Part shown: positions 1 through 10,918 of the stretch, piece after piece | How the letters are laid out: every line of letters begins with the position of its first letter | Numbering within the stretch: the stretch's first letter is position 1 | DNA from: Zygnema cylindricum | Lineage: Eukaryota > Streptophyta > Zygnematophyceae > Zygnematales > Zygnemataceae | Length of the DNA: 62,000 nt | Assembly: GCA_037447655.1 (NCBI GenBank) | Contig: JBBHKE010002870.1 | Coordinates: 1-62,000, forward strand | Direction of reading: 5' to 3' | Translations under genes and position numbers: made by a program | Notes under the pieces: model-generated | What the model saw: only the letters and a program-made list of their open reading frames with translations | Database searches by the model: none | What the model was told of the DNA's origin: nothing

Positions 1-1040
1 TTTTTTATTAAAGTATTTTCTGGCCGATTTTCAGTTTTTTTTTTTTTTAAGCTGAAATGTTAAATTTCAGTATGTATCGATGATCAAACCTATTTGATAT
101 ACATCACTACTTCCAAGGCAAGAATATTGTTCAAGTAAATATGTACGCTTGAACGTGCAAAATATCGTGGCCAAAAACTTTGTAATGTATATATATATTT
201 TTTTGCATTTTCTTCTAAAGCATATAAATAGCTAGACCTATATTGTGGCAATTTGGGTATTATGGGAAATTCTAGACCGAGAAGAAAGACTGCCTTTTCG
301 TTACTATCGAAACATTCGAACGTGATGAGCTTTGTGTTTTGGAGTATGACTTTGACAATGGGAAAGTCAATGGAGAACTCGACACTAGGTACGTCTTTGC
401 ATGTTTTGGAATGTAGCATGAAACTAGGAAATGGGTGCATTGTGAGGTTATTGCAAAGCGTGAGCGTCACATATTTTCTTTTTTATTTATTTTGATGGAT
501 ATTATGTATACAACTTGGTGAGCGTTTCTTTAAGGTGGATGGAGTGGAGTGAAATGCAGATAACATCAGTGTAAATCCCATTTGTGTTGGGTTAAAATGT
601 TATTCCATGGCCCTTTTTTTTTTAAGTGTGTATTGACAATTAATATGGAAGTTTCGGGTTACGACATTGGTTTTCATTTTTTTTTATATGCCCTAATTTT
701 TTGATTACCCCTTTTAATTTTGCACAAGTTGATTTCCTCTTTCTAACCCTCCCTCACACTCCCTCTCGCCTTGATCTGACTACCAGTTGGGGAATGTTTT
801 TGTTATAAATCGTTCCTTTTTTTTCCTTTCCTCGAGGGTTCGGGGTTGTTGCATCCTGCACAGTAGACTTTCATGTCCTAAAAAATGGGCAGGGAATTAT
901 TTTTATAGCATTTTTAACCCTAGAGCAAAACGATCCGATGTTATTGAAAAAATGTTTTTTTAGAGTTTAAATGCATCGATTTGTTTCAAGGGCAAACAAG
1001 CGTAGTTATGTTGTGGTTGAAACAAGAAGAATTTCTTTTG
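1..1040. other. Unassigned AT-rich intergenic DNA
   Basis: I see no exon, RNA gene or recognisable mobile-element domain here. The open frames are short and AT-driven, with no family resemblance. The stretch runs up to the left edge of the first copy of the repeat family that occupies the next 5.7 kb. Confidence 0.5.
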
Positions 1041-1044
1041 TCTT

Positions 1045-2190
1045 GTCTTTTGTCAGGCTTACTTATAAGCCGGTTCCTTTCACACATGTTCTTTTTTTGC
1101 AATGCTTTTTTTTCCTGCTTTTCTTGCTCTCGTCTTAATAACCTTGTGAAGTCAAGTTAGCTCCTCTTGAGCCTCCATCTACATTTTGTGTTTCCTCCAA
1201 TAGGGCATTTTTGCATAGATGGACTCCAATTTTGAAACACTTGTAGATGTAGTCCACTTGTTGCTACTTTCAAAAGTATCGTTTGATTGCTTGAGCTCCT
1301 TGGCTTGTGGAGGGAACTTTGGAAATTGATCCGAAGTATCTACAGGAACCATCGCAAGTCGTTGATCAAAATCCATGGTCAATGACATTTAGTACTTTGC
1401 TATTTACAATTTGAGAGAATCCCAATTGAATGTATTCAGGTTACGACAATGACAAGTAATGCAAATCAGACAATACTCAAAGTGGTAATGAAGACGCATA
1501 TCAAGATTATTGGTGTTAAGCTTTTTATTGCATTATCCACTACGGTGTTAATCTTTTTACTTTAATTTTTCTTCGTTTATCCACCGATACACTTACACTC
1601 ATCTTTATCTGTTGATGTTGAAAATGGTATCCACTTCACTCATTCACATTTTTCATTCACACTCTTTCATAGGCGAGAAAGTTTGTGCATACCTTGGTAT
1701 TCGAGTTGGCGTGCGGATGACAATCGAGCTGTGAGAATTGCCAAGTATTTTTTTTTTTGCATTTCAAATTATTATGAATTTTATATAAAAAGTAAATATG
1801 AGATACATCGCATTGGAAAAAAATATTACAAATCTTGAATCAAACTTTTTTGTCATTTTTTCACATGCAAAGCGCGAAGCAAATACATCTCTCCTTTTTT
1901 ATTGATATATCTATCGATTATTTTGTCACTAAACAAATCATGTTGATAAGGCATACTTTTCTTAGCGTCCACGTTCTTTTTAATAAGTTGCAGGTTTAGA
2001 CACATTGTGAGATAATGCATCTGCACGTTTGTCGAAACATCATCTTGAATATTCTTTTTTTGCTGTAAGGAAAAGAACATAGTGAAATTAAATAATGCAT
2101 TGCACCATGTGATATGTTTTTGAATATAAAGATAAATGCTTATAGTATATAAACAAAAAACATAAACATAATTTTCATAAACAATTATTT
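1045..2190 (+). repeat. Unclassified repeat family, copy 1
   Basis: First of three diverged copies. Landmarks in order: an ACTTATAAG block near 1070, a run ending GTCTTAATAACCTTGTGAAG near 1140, the block CATATCAAGATTATTGGTG near 1497-1515, a CCTTGGTAT block near 1690, and GCATTGCACCATGTGATATG near 2097. The same blocks appear in reverse order and on the opposite strand at about 2220-3470, and in the same order at about 5520-6690. No protein domain is visible. The edges were placed by eye and may be off by tens of bases. Confidence 0.7.
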
Positions 2191-2250
2191 ATTTTCCTCT
2201 TTCTCTTCCTCTTCTTTTCCCTTCTTTTTGTTGGAAATTATTGTTTATGT
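2191..2250. other. Centre of the first inverted repeat (pyrimidine-rich loop)
   Basis: A short TTCCTCTTTCTC-type pyrimidine tract separates repeat copy 1 from the oppositely oriented copy 2. It is flanked by AT-rich sequences carrying ATAAACA/TGTTTAT motifs that mirror each other across the tract. This is the point where a long hairpin would fold. Confidence 0.55.
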
Positions 2251-4090
2251 TTATTGTTTATGTATTATGAAAACTTAAATGTATATTTAAGAACACATCA
2301 CATGGTGAAGTGCACTATTTATTTTCACTATGTTTCTTTTGTTAGAACAAAAAAAAGATTCAAAAAGATGCTCCGTTAAACGTGCCACCGACGTTATCCC
2401 AAAATGTGTCTAAACTTGCAACTTTTGCGGAGAAACCATGGAAGCTAAAAATGTATGCTTTATCAATATTTTAGTGTTTTGTTTAGTGACGAAACACAAA
2501 CAAAATATGTCAACCAAAAATGATAGATGTAATTGGTTCCTGTTTGTTTTGGGTTTTGTATATAAAGAGATGACAAGGAAGTTCAATTCAGTATTTGTAA
2601 TATTTTTTTGAGTTCAATGTATTTGTGTTTACTTTGTGTATCGAATTCAAGTTTATGTGTTCACCTTAATAGTGGAACAAATCTGAGATGCAGGAAAAAA
2701 AATCTCATGACTTGACTGTCATCTGTGCGCCGATTCGATTCGTGTCCCAAGGTATGCACAGACTTAGTGAATTTGAGTGAAGTGGATACCATTTTTCAAG
2801 TTAATAGGTAACAAGTGTAAGTGCGACAAATAGGTAATTTTGATTGAATTATAGTGGATTAGTGGATAAACAAGAAAAAAACGCAACGCAGTAAAAAGCT
2901 TAACACCGATATTTTTGATATGCGTCTTCATTACCACTAAAAGTATTGTTTGATTTGCGATGCGTATTATATCTCTTATCTCATTTTCTAAAAAACAAAC
3001 TTGTCATTGTATTAACCTGCATATGTTCAATTGTGATTCTCTCAAGTTGTAAATAGTAAGGTATTAATTGTCATTGGCCATCGATTTGATCAACAACTCC
3101 TAGTGGTTCTTGCAGATCCACTTTTGATCATTTCCAAAGTTCACTCTTCAGGTTAAGGAGCCCGACTAATCAAACGGAGCCTGATCAATCAAACGGTAGT
3201 TTTGAAAGTTGCAACAAGCGGACTATGTCATAAGTGTTTCACCCATGGATTATTCGACTTCATCCATGCACAAGTGTCGTATTGGAGAAAACAAAGGATG
3301 GACATGGAGGTTCAAAAGAGGAGTTAAGTCTTGACTTCACATGGTTGTCCGTTAAGAAGAATCTCCGCTAAGACTAGAGCACGGGGTTTTTTGTTAAGAC
3401 AAGGGCGCAAGAAAGCGAGAAAGCATTAAGAGAAAGGAATAATGTCATAAGAACGTGCTTTTATGCAAGCCAGCCGAGTTTTAAGTAAGAAAGAGAAAAA
3501 AAAGAGAATCGTGAAGCATCGAGTTCATCACACCTTATGCCTTCAAGGTCGATGGAAAACCACTCCGCCAAACCAGAGAAGCTACACAACTCTAGTTTCT
3601 GCAAAGTGCCTCCACAAAACACAAACTTGCCTCAACATTGTCGGTACGAGTCCAATTGAATTAACCATGGAATCTATGTTAGTCTTTTGTATTGGATTTG
3701 TCATTGTGCGTGGTCATATTTTTGCTATGAGGATGATTGTCGTGGATATAGAAAGGACTTGAAGGAATAGATAAGTATTTCATTTTCGGCGGTTTTAACA
3801 TGCTGATCTTGAAAATATCAATCTAACTTGCAGCCAGTTGAACAATGAAGATTATATTTGCTTTTCTGTCTCATGAATTTGTCTCATGAATTTCTCTCAC
3901 AGAGTCAATCTAATCAACACGAGTGGTACAACATCTTGAAAATTTTGAGTAAAAGGATTATATGGCGGCTTTTTATATGAATGGCTTGTTAAATAACTCG
4001 AGTACTCAATATGTACGTGATACATGTGTTTTTACAATGCCAAAAATCTAGTTGGTGCATGATGTCTAGCTTGTGTAGTATAGTGGTTGA
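2250..4090 (-). repeat. Unclassified repeat family, copy 2 (inverted, extended)
   Basis: Read on the minus strand, this copy repeats the landmarks of copy 1 and then continues past copy 1's edge. The extension (about 3470-4090) is matched in inverted orientation by 4900-5520. Blocks near 3640-3780, including a CCATGG and a TTGGATTTGTC segment, pair with 5250-5360. The block near 4050-4088, containing GCATGATGTC and TAGTGGTTGA, pairs with 4902-4939. Copies 2 and 3 therefore form long arms around a centre occupied by small TIR elements. The 99-residue frame at 3463-3762 lies in an arm and has no family support. Confidence 0.68.
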
Positions 4091-4179
4091 AAACATCATG
4101 AATCGCTATTAGTGTAAAAAAAAATATTAGCGCTATCGGATACGATCGTATATTAGGATTAAAACATTGATTCAGTCGT

Positions 4180-4278
4180 GACTACAATCTGCTACGTCTC
4201 CTTGCACTATGTATTAGTGCATGGAGTACGTCCCTTTGCACTAAATATTAGTGGAAAGAGACGTAGCAGATTGTAGTC
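4180..4278. repeat. Perfect 21-bp inverted repeat (hairpin) with GAGACGTAGCAGATT motif
   Basis: Positions 4180-4200 and 4258-4278 are exact reverse complements (21 bases each) around a 57-base spacer that itself holds shorter mirrored TTGCACTA blocks. Close variants of the arm motif (GAGACGTGGCAGATT) occur inside other TIR elements near 46369 and 59974. The arm is therefore a family-associated sequence and not a chance palindrome. Confidence 0.75.
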
Positions 4279-4285
4279 GCGGCCG

Positions 4286-4824
4286 AATTACGCCATGAAT
4301 CGCTATTAGCGTTAAAAAATAACTAGTGTAAAAAAATAAATAGTGTTATTAACACTAATTTGGGTTCAAGGCCTTTCGCCAAAGAAAATTCTACTTTAAT
4401 TTTTTCACTAACGCTAGTTTGGGTACACTTTTTCCATATTGTAGTAGGTATAACTTGGGCTCACATTGAACATGTGAAAACAGGTTGGCGCGATTTTCCT
4501 CCGCCTTTATCGCTAGGAATTAAATCTGAGTGGGTTTTTTTTTCGCGTCGACGCATTAACTTTAGCGTGTCGACGTCCTTATGTGATCCTCTTTTAGTAA
4601 GATTGTACTAAATAACGAGCAATTTTAGTACGGTCTAACACATTTCGTACACTACACTATCTAATAATTGTCTAAATTAAAATTATTAATGCTAATTAGA
4701 CAGTACCTATATCAACTTAAAAATACAATCAAAGTTATTAATTCTATTTTAGGTTTGACGGTCAAAATTTTGGGACGCCGAATTAGCGTTAGTAATGCTA
4801 ATAGCGATTTCACGGTTTAGTGTT
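4286..4824. mobile_element. Inner TIR element nested inside the outer one
   Basis: A second pair of family ends lies inside the first: CATGAATCGCTATTAGCGTT at about 4293 and GCTAATAGCGATTTCACGG at about 4797-4815. The arrangement suggests one family member inserted into another. No target duplication could be fixed with confidence. Confidence 0.5.
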
Positions 4825-4899
4825 AAGAGTTTTAAAATACGATCTTACGCAATAGCGGTAATATTTTTTATTTTTTACATTAATAGCGATCCGCAGCGT

Positions 4900-6700
4900 A
4901 CTCAACCACTATGTTACACAAACCTGACATCATGCACCAACGAGGTTTTTGGCCTTGTAAAAACGACTATATCACGTACATATGCGTACTTAAGTTCAGC
5001 AAGCCATTCACCCTTAGCAAGCCATTCATATAAAAAGTCACCATGTCATCTTTTAACTCAAAATTTCCGAGAAGTTGTACCACTTATGTGAACTAAAATG
5101 TCTATGTGGGGTAAATTTTAAGGAAAGAAATTTATGAGATTAAAAAGTAAATATAATATATTGTTCAACAAGCTATAAATTAGGTTGTGATTCTCAACAT
5201 CTGCATGTTTAACAGCTAAAAAAGAACTAAATGTCTTTTCTCTCAAGTCCATTCTCTATCCTCGACAATCGTCCCCATACCAAAAATATGACCCCATACG
5301 ATGTCAAATCCAATACATGAGACTTATATTAATTCCATGGCCAAATTAATTGGATTTGTACCGCATTGTGGCAAGTTTGTATTTATGGAAGCTCTTTTCA
5401 AAAACTACAGTTGTTGCAGCGTTTTTAGTTTAGCATAGTGGTTTTTCATTGACCTTGTTGACATAGGGTGTGATAAACATCGATGCTTCACGATTCTGTT
5501 TTTTACTTACAACTCGCCTGGTTTACTTATAAGTAGGTTCTTTTGATTAATGTTCATTTTTTGCAATGCTCTTCTTTCCCGCCTTTCCTTCTTTGTTCTT
5601 AACAGAAAGCCTTGTGAAGTCACGACTTAGCTCCTTTTTTGGACCTCCATCTCCATCCACTATTTCCACCAATAGTGGCACTTTTCTACGGATGGACTCC
5701 AAGTTTGGCAAATTTGCAGATGTAGACTTGTTTTGACTTTCAAGAGTATCGTTTGATTGGTGAGGCTCTTTGGCTTGTAACGTGAACTTTGGAAATTGAT
5801 ACGAACTAGATCTTCAAAAACCATTACGAGTCGTTAATCAAAATCTATGGTCAATGATAATTAATACCTTGTTGTTCATAATTTGAAAGAATCACAGTTG
5901 AACATATATTGCAATGAAAAGTCCAATCTTTCAAAGATGTGAAACAAGATATAATATGCATTGGAAATCAACAATAAATCAAAGTGGTAATCAAGGCGCA
6001 TATCAAGAGGATTGGTGTTAAGATTTCTAGTGCATTTTTTTCTTTTTTTATCTACTAATCCAGTGCATTTTTTTCTTTTTTATCTACTAATCCATTACAG
6101 TTCAGTTAGAATTACGTCTTTGTCACACTTATACTTCTGTTTATCTATCGACTTCAAAAATAATATTCACTTTAGTCATTAGACTCTTTCGGAGGCGAGA
6201 ATTTTGTGCACACCTTGGGAATCAAGTTGGTATACAAATGACAATCGAGTTGTCAAAATTACCAAAGTACTTATTTTCTAGTATTTCAAATTTGTTCCTC
6301 TATTAAGGTAAAGCACATACGGATTAATTTTTCTTCAAACTAAACATCGGGTTGAACATTTTACAAATATTGAACTGAATATTTTTGTCATTCTTCACAA
6401 ACAAAATGGGAAGCAAATTCATCCGTCACTTTTGGTTGATATATGTGTCGTTGTTATCGTAACTAAAAAATTCACTGGCTGATAAGGCATACTTTTTTTA
6501 ACTTCCATGTTCTTGACAAAAGTTGTAGGACAGGACACATTTAGAGATATTACCTATGGCATGTTTGTTGAAGCATCCTCTTGAATCTTCTTTTTCGATT
6601 GTAAGAAAAAATACAGAGCAAAATTACAAAGTGCATTGCACCATGTGATGTGTTATTGAATATAAACATAATTTCACATAATTACATAAACATAATAATC
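4900..6700 (+). repeat. Unclassified repeat family, copy 3 (extended)
   Basis: Same orientation as copy 1 and inverted relative to copy 2. The block near 5980-6025 (GTGGTAATCAAGGCGCATAT then GGTGTTAAG) matches copy 1 near 1480-1520, and GCATTGCACCATGTGATGTG near 6632 matches copy 1 near 2097. Its left part (4900-5520) pairs with the right part of copy 2. No coding domain is visible. Confidence 0.68.
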
Positions 6701-6739
6701 ATAAATAATGTTTTTTTGCTTAATAAGAGCCGAGGAATG

Positions 6740-7145
6740 TTCTTGCGGCAAGTTTAGAGGAAGGGATTGGTGAGATAAATGCTCACTTTTAAGATTTTGA
6801 TGACATCCTCAAGCTTTCTGTTTTCGTCGATTAGCTGTCACTTTTCCCTACACACGACTCTTGCATTTAGTTCAATAAGAGAACTTGATGCCATGATTGC
6901 GGCACAACAAGTCATTTTCCTAGCAAGTCTTCTTGATTTGTTTTCCTTTTCTATAAAATTTGAAGGTCAAAGAGATAAAAGGTCATCTATTGAATAACAA
7001 GTTTCGAGTAAAGAGTTGGTGAGATTTATGCTCACGGTTAATAACATGATGATATCTATTGGCGTTCTATTTTCGTCCATTAGTGCAAGTCACTTTTCCC
7101 TCCAGACTACTCTTAGAATTAGTTCAATAACATAAACTGATGTAA
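6740..7145. repeat. Two diverged direct repeats of about 150 bp
   Basis: Segments at about 6740-6895 and 7000-7145 share, in order, a TTGGTGAGAT block, ATGCTCAC, a GATGA block, TTTCGTC.ATTAG, CACTTTTCCCT and TTAGTTCAATAA. Spacing between matching blocks is about 250 bases. No gene is evident. Confidence 0.6.
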
Positions 7146-7189
7146 TCCTTCTACTATCTTTCAAACATAACCAAACGATACAAACATAA

Positions 7190-8795
7190 ATAAGTACCCT
7201 ATCACTTATTGCAATAAAGAAAGGGGGCCGTTTGCCCAAAGCCTAAGACACACTAAACCAAAAATCTCGTTTATATGCGTCAAGTGGCGCAAAGGAAAGG
7301 CTCAAAATCCTCGATCATCATCCACAAACGTGCTTTCTTGGATATGGGCCGAAACTTTAGAATTGTGAAAGTTGGCAAAGATATGTTGGTGATAGAAAGT
7401 GGACATGAAAGTTGGAGAAGGGTTACGAGGTCTTCTATCTTCAAAATAACCTCGAGCGTATCATGTAAGAAGTTGTTGAAGGAAGAGTCCTAGATCCCAA
7501 ATGTCTCCAAAGCAAATGATATGAAACTGTAAGTTGAGTCTCGATGCGCGTAATCACATTCTCTAAAGGTTGGTGCATCCGGAGCCGCAACACCAGTATA
7601 CAATGCTACGCGTAAGGAGACATGGGATCTTGTAATGAATGCCAAAACTATGTCACTCGATGTTCTCGTCGCTCTATGGCAAAAGGAAAGATCCGCACGA
7701 CGGCCATGTGTACCCTTTGACTGAAAACATGGCAAATATATATCCAACAATCTATCATGTTTGGCTATCGACTACGACGATCGCATCTCATAACATGTCG
7801 TGTGTTGTTAATGGCTCCCCACCATGCGAGCATTGAAGGAAATGGACTTCTTGCTTCATCAAGCTGGCCAAAATTGCAATGGGGCTTGTCTAAAAGCGAA
7901 AGGTGGGGCGGAGAAGAAAATCGAGGAAAAGAGAAGCAACAAGTCAAGCTCTAACCCTTGGCCCCAAACAATGTCAAAGTCGACCTCGCGCTTCAACCGT
8001 AAGAAGCACTTGAAGCAAGTTCTCGAATTCGACGACGGGTACCTTCTTGACGATATGTTGTTGGACGTGATTTTGGTGATGAGGGAAGAGATCAGGAGAC
8101 CTTCATATTAAGCTTGAACCAGTAAAAGCGCCCGAGTTGACAATAACAATTGTTGAAATGTCTACAAGCCCCAAACGATATGAGATAACGCATTATGAGT
8201 GTCACTCACCAGAAACCTTAGAGTAATAATAGATGCACCCAAGGCCAAACTCCTTGAGTAAGCTGTTAGTGCAAAGGTGACTGTAGGACTCGAACTGAGA
8301 CCTTGAAAAGAGATTGGTAAAACATCTTCTCTACGAGCGAGTGGTTCTTTTGGGCGACCAAAGAGACCATGATCAACAAGCTAATGGAGAATCCAAAAGA
8401 ATAGATCATCAACTTTTGAAAGCGAGGAAATGAAAGAAGAGTTGGGAGGGAAAGTGCGCGCAAAGTAGATTGGGTGTTGTGGAAAACAACGAGTTAATAC
8501 AGCGAATGCCACTTAAAATTCCGAAAGTTTAGGAAGGTCCTCACGGTGGGAAAGGTCATCCAACAGGGCGTCTTGAGAATTGGTTTACAAAATTAGGGGC
8601 TCTAATATGGGAACTTAAAGCCCTTATACCCTCTTAAGGAGTGGAAATGCGAAACCTTAAAGGGAGAGAGAAATTCGGTGCCAAGCTAATACGGCTCCGT
8701 GCGACACATGTAGTGAATGTGAAGAAAAGTCGTATCTTGGAGACTTGCCCTAAAAACAGGTGACGAGCAATAACTACATGGTCCAGCAGGCCAAT
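7190..8795 (-). mobile_element. Decayed LINE-like retroelement, copy A, 3' part (interrupted by Copia)
   Basis: The sequence is homologous over most of its length, in the same orientation, to the better-preserved copy at 51440-53260. In the minus-strand frame at 7490-7750 the segment TGVAAPDA..ECDYAHRD matches TGVAARNA..ERDYAHGD of the other copy. The frame at 8266-8463 matches the region upstream of GGLGLIPVAR there. At its right edge the minus strand reads THI-IGLLDHV, equivalent to DDTHIVGPRDQV (the RT catalytic motif) in the other copy, and exactly there the Copia element begins. Many stops and frameshifts make it a fossil. A remnant resumes at 14570. Confidence 0.75.
8791..8795. repeat. 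Target-site duplication CCAAT (left)
   Basis: CCAAT immediately precedes the TG start of the left LTR. The same five bases follow the right LTR at 14565-14569. Five-base duplications are typical of Copia elements. Confidence 0.85.
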
Positions 8796-9764
8796 TGAAA
8801 TTACCACAACCTCCCACAAAATGCACAACTACCAACTACTCCTTCACTACAGGATACACCCAACAGCCCAAGGGGTTTGAGAATATTACTGCCACCCTCG
8901 CAGGCAATGACTCTAACCAGCTCCACCCCTGTGAGGATAAGACTCCTCTGAGTCCAACGCAAAAACAATCTCCAAATTTGCTCCCCTAAGCAGTTAGTTA
9001 TGGGTGTTCAAATGCAGCAGTTATAAGAGAGGACTTTAAAAGTACCCTAAATCTTCTAAGTCATAGTCTGTCTACTCTCAACGCCTATCTACTAAAACCC
9101 TCCGCCAATAGGAGGACTGTACCGTACATTACAATACTATGCAATATGTACCTAGCCGCCATGGAATGTGTACGGCACCTGTACGACACCACTAAAGAGA
9201 AGGTATTTGCCATGTGCGACACCATAGTTTTGTATCCTCCTTCTCTTGCTTGAAATGAGATGTCGCCACGTGATGATTAATGGTGCTTTTGGCACACGCC
9301 GCCAAAAGAACCATCCCGGTCCGTCGACGCGCACGCGAGCCGTCTGTTTCTATTTCCCCGTCAAATGTCATCCAAACATGCTTGTTTCTATTTCCTCGTC
9401 AAATGTCATCCAAACATGCTTGACGGTGCGCAGGATGTTATTTGCGGTCGTTGTACTTTCTTCGTTCCATGTGTTTCTGTACATCTGATGATGTTAGATA
9501 AATTAGGTCTTTTGTGACATGTTTATTATTGTATGGTACCCTATATGCGAAACAACTCTACTATGACTTACCGGAAAATGCGGACAACTACGATTGACTC
9601 CGTAGGACCTAAGATCAAATCTAGGTCGGGTCACTCTTTTTGGCATTGTCCATTCTATCTCCCTTTCTTTACTTTTGGCTGTCATAAACTTTACTTCAAT
9701 CTACCCTGCGTATGTTTTGAGAACTAGAAGTAGGATAGAAATTATCTTTTTGTTGTTTTTAACA
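8796..9764 (-). repeat. Copia 3' LTR
   Basis: Begins TGAAATTAC and ends TTTTTAACA on the plus strand (TG..CA). It aligns along its length with 13589-14564, sharing blocks such as CCCTCCGCCAAT, GGCACCTGTACGACACCACT and TAGGATAG. It carries its own tandem duplication of a block of about 38 bp at 9345-9422 (two copies of CGTCAAATGTCATCCAAACA) that is single in the other LTR. Confidence 0.9.
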
Positions 9765-9775
9765 CTCCCTTTAAT
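9765..9775 (-). promoter_or_regulatory. Polypurine tract of the Copia element
   Basis: The plus strand reads CTCCCTTTAAT directly after the 3' LTR. On the element's coding strand this is a purine run (AAAGGGAG) touching the LTR, the expected position of the plus-strand primer. Confidence 0.75.
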
Positions 9776-10839
9776 TCCTAACCACTTTTGAGTTCTAACC
9801 CACTTTTTGTTCTGCAATAAATGAGTTTATGCTACGAGACAAATTTAGTAATCATATCGGCTACTTGTGCACATCTGGTTTGTACATCAATTTGACAATT
9901 TTATTTTCCACTTTCTCTCTAACAAAGGTTAGCTTAATATCCATGTGTTTTGCCTTAAAGTTGTGTTTGGGATTGGGTACAATAGCAATGGCAGCTTGAT
10001 TATCACAAAAGACATTTTCATTTCCACTTTTCATAAATCCCAATTCTTGAAGCAAACTTTTCACCCACATCAACTCTTTTACCTCAGCACAAGCCGTCAT
10101 ATATTCAACCTCCATTGTGGACTGAGCAATGACCTTTTGTTGCTTGCTACTCCAACAGCAAGTACCCTCCCCAATTTTCAAGATATATCAAGAAGTATAT
10201 CTTCTTCTGATAGGAACATCACGATAACCGACATCACTCCAAATGGTGATGTTAGTATTTCCCCCTCCCAGATGCAACTATAAATCCAATCTATAAATCC
10301 GAAGTCCCAATCACATACCTCATTACCCTCTTAGCTGCCTCCCAGACTCTCTTTTTGTGATTGTTAAGACATCTACTCAAGACTCCAACTGTTCCAACTA
10401 TATCGGGCATAGTGCAGTTCATGAAGTAAAGCAGACTGTCTACAATCTACTTGTACGAAATTCTCTCCATAAACTCTCTTTCTTCCTCACTCATCTCATC
10501 ACCCAGAATAATCACTCCTCCCTCAACATTCCCTTCATTTTTTTTTTAAATTCCATAGGAGTTGTACATCAATTGGCCTTCTCCCTTGAAAATCTTTCAA
10601 GCATATTACCTATTGCTTTTTTTTGTGTTAAGTGTATTATTCTCTTTTCCATATCTCTTTCCATCTGTATTCCCAATATGAATCTTGCCCCCCCTAAATC
10701 CTTCATGTCAGATTGACTTATCAAATCTTTCTTAAGCATCATAATCATTTATATGGACTTACTCAGTATTAACAAATCATCTACGTCTACAACAATGTAA
10801 ATAACTCAATCTTCACCTTCAAACATATGGATGGAGCGG

Positions 10840-10918
10840 TTTGAACTGATTTTGATGAATCCCAACTTGGTAAAGACGGTTTGAACTGATTTTGATGAAT
10901 CCCAACTTGGTAAAGAAC
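10840..10918. repeat. 40-bp tandem duplication inside the Copia RT
   Basis: A 40-base unit beginning CGGTTTGAACTGATTTTGAT occurs twice back to back within the RT region. It duplicates the peptide segment near QVGIHQNQFKP and is a post-insertion lesion. Confidence 0.85.

Larger units (their letters stand above)
4089..4903. mobile_element. Outer TIR element (CGCTATTAG family), carrying a nested second element
   Basis: The left end reads GAATCGCTATTAGTGT (from about 4100) and the right end reads TTAATAGCGATCCGCAGCG (to about 4898), which are inverted relative to each other. These are diverged ends of the ACACCGC..AATCGCTATTAG family found repeatedly in this window. It sits at the centre of the copy 2/copy 3 inverted repeat. 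There is no coding potential for a transposase, so it would be a non-autonomous MITE. Confidence 0.6.

Noticed and set aside
3463-3762. 99-codon plus-strand frame
   Set aside because: Lies in an arm of the inverted repeat. The matching part of copy 3 does not keep the frame.
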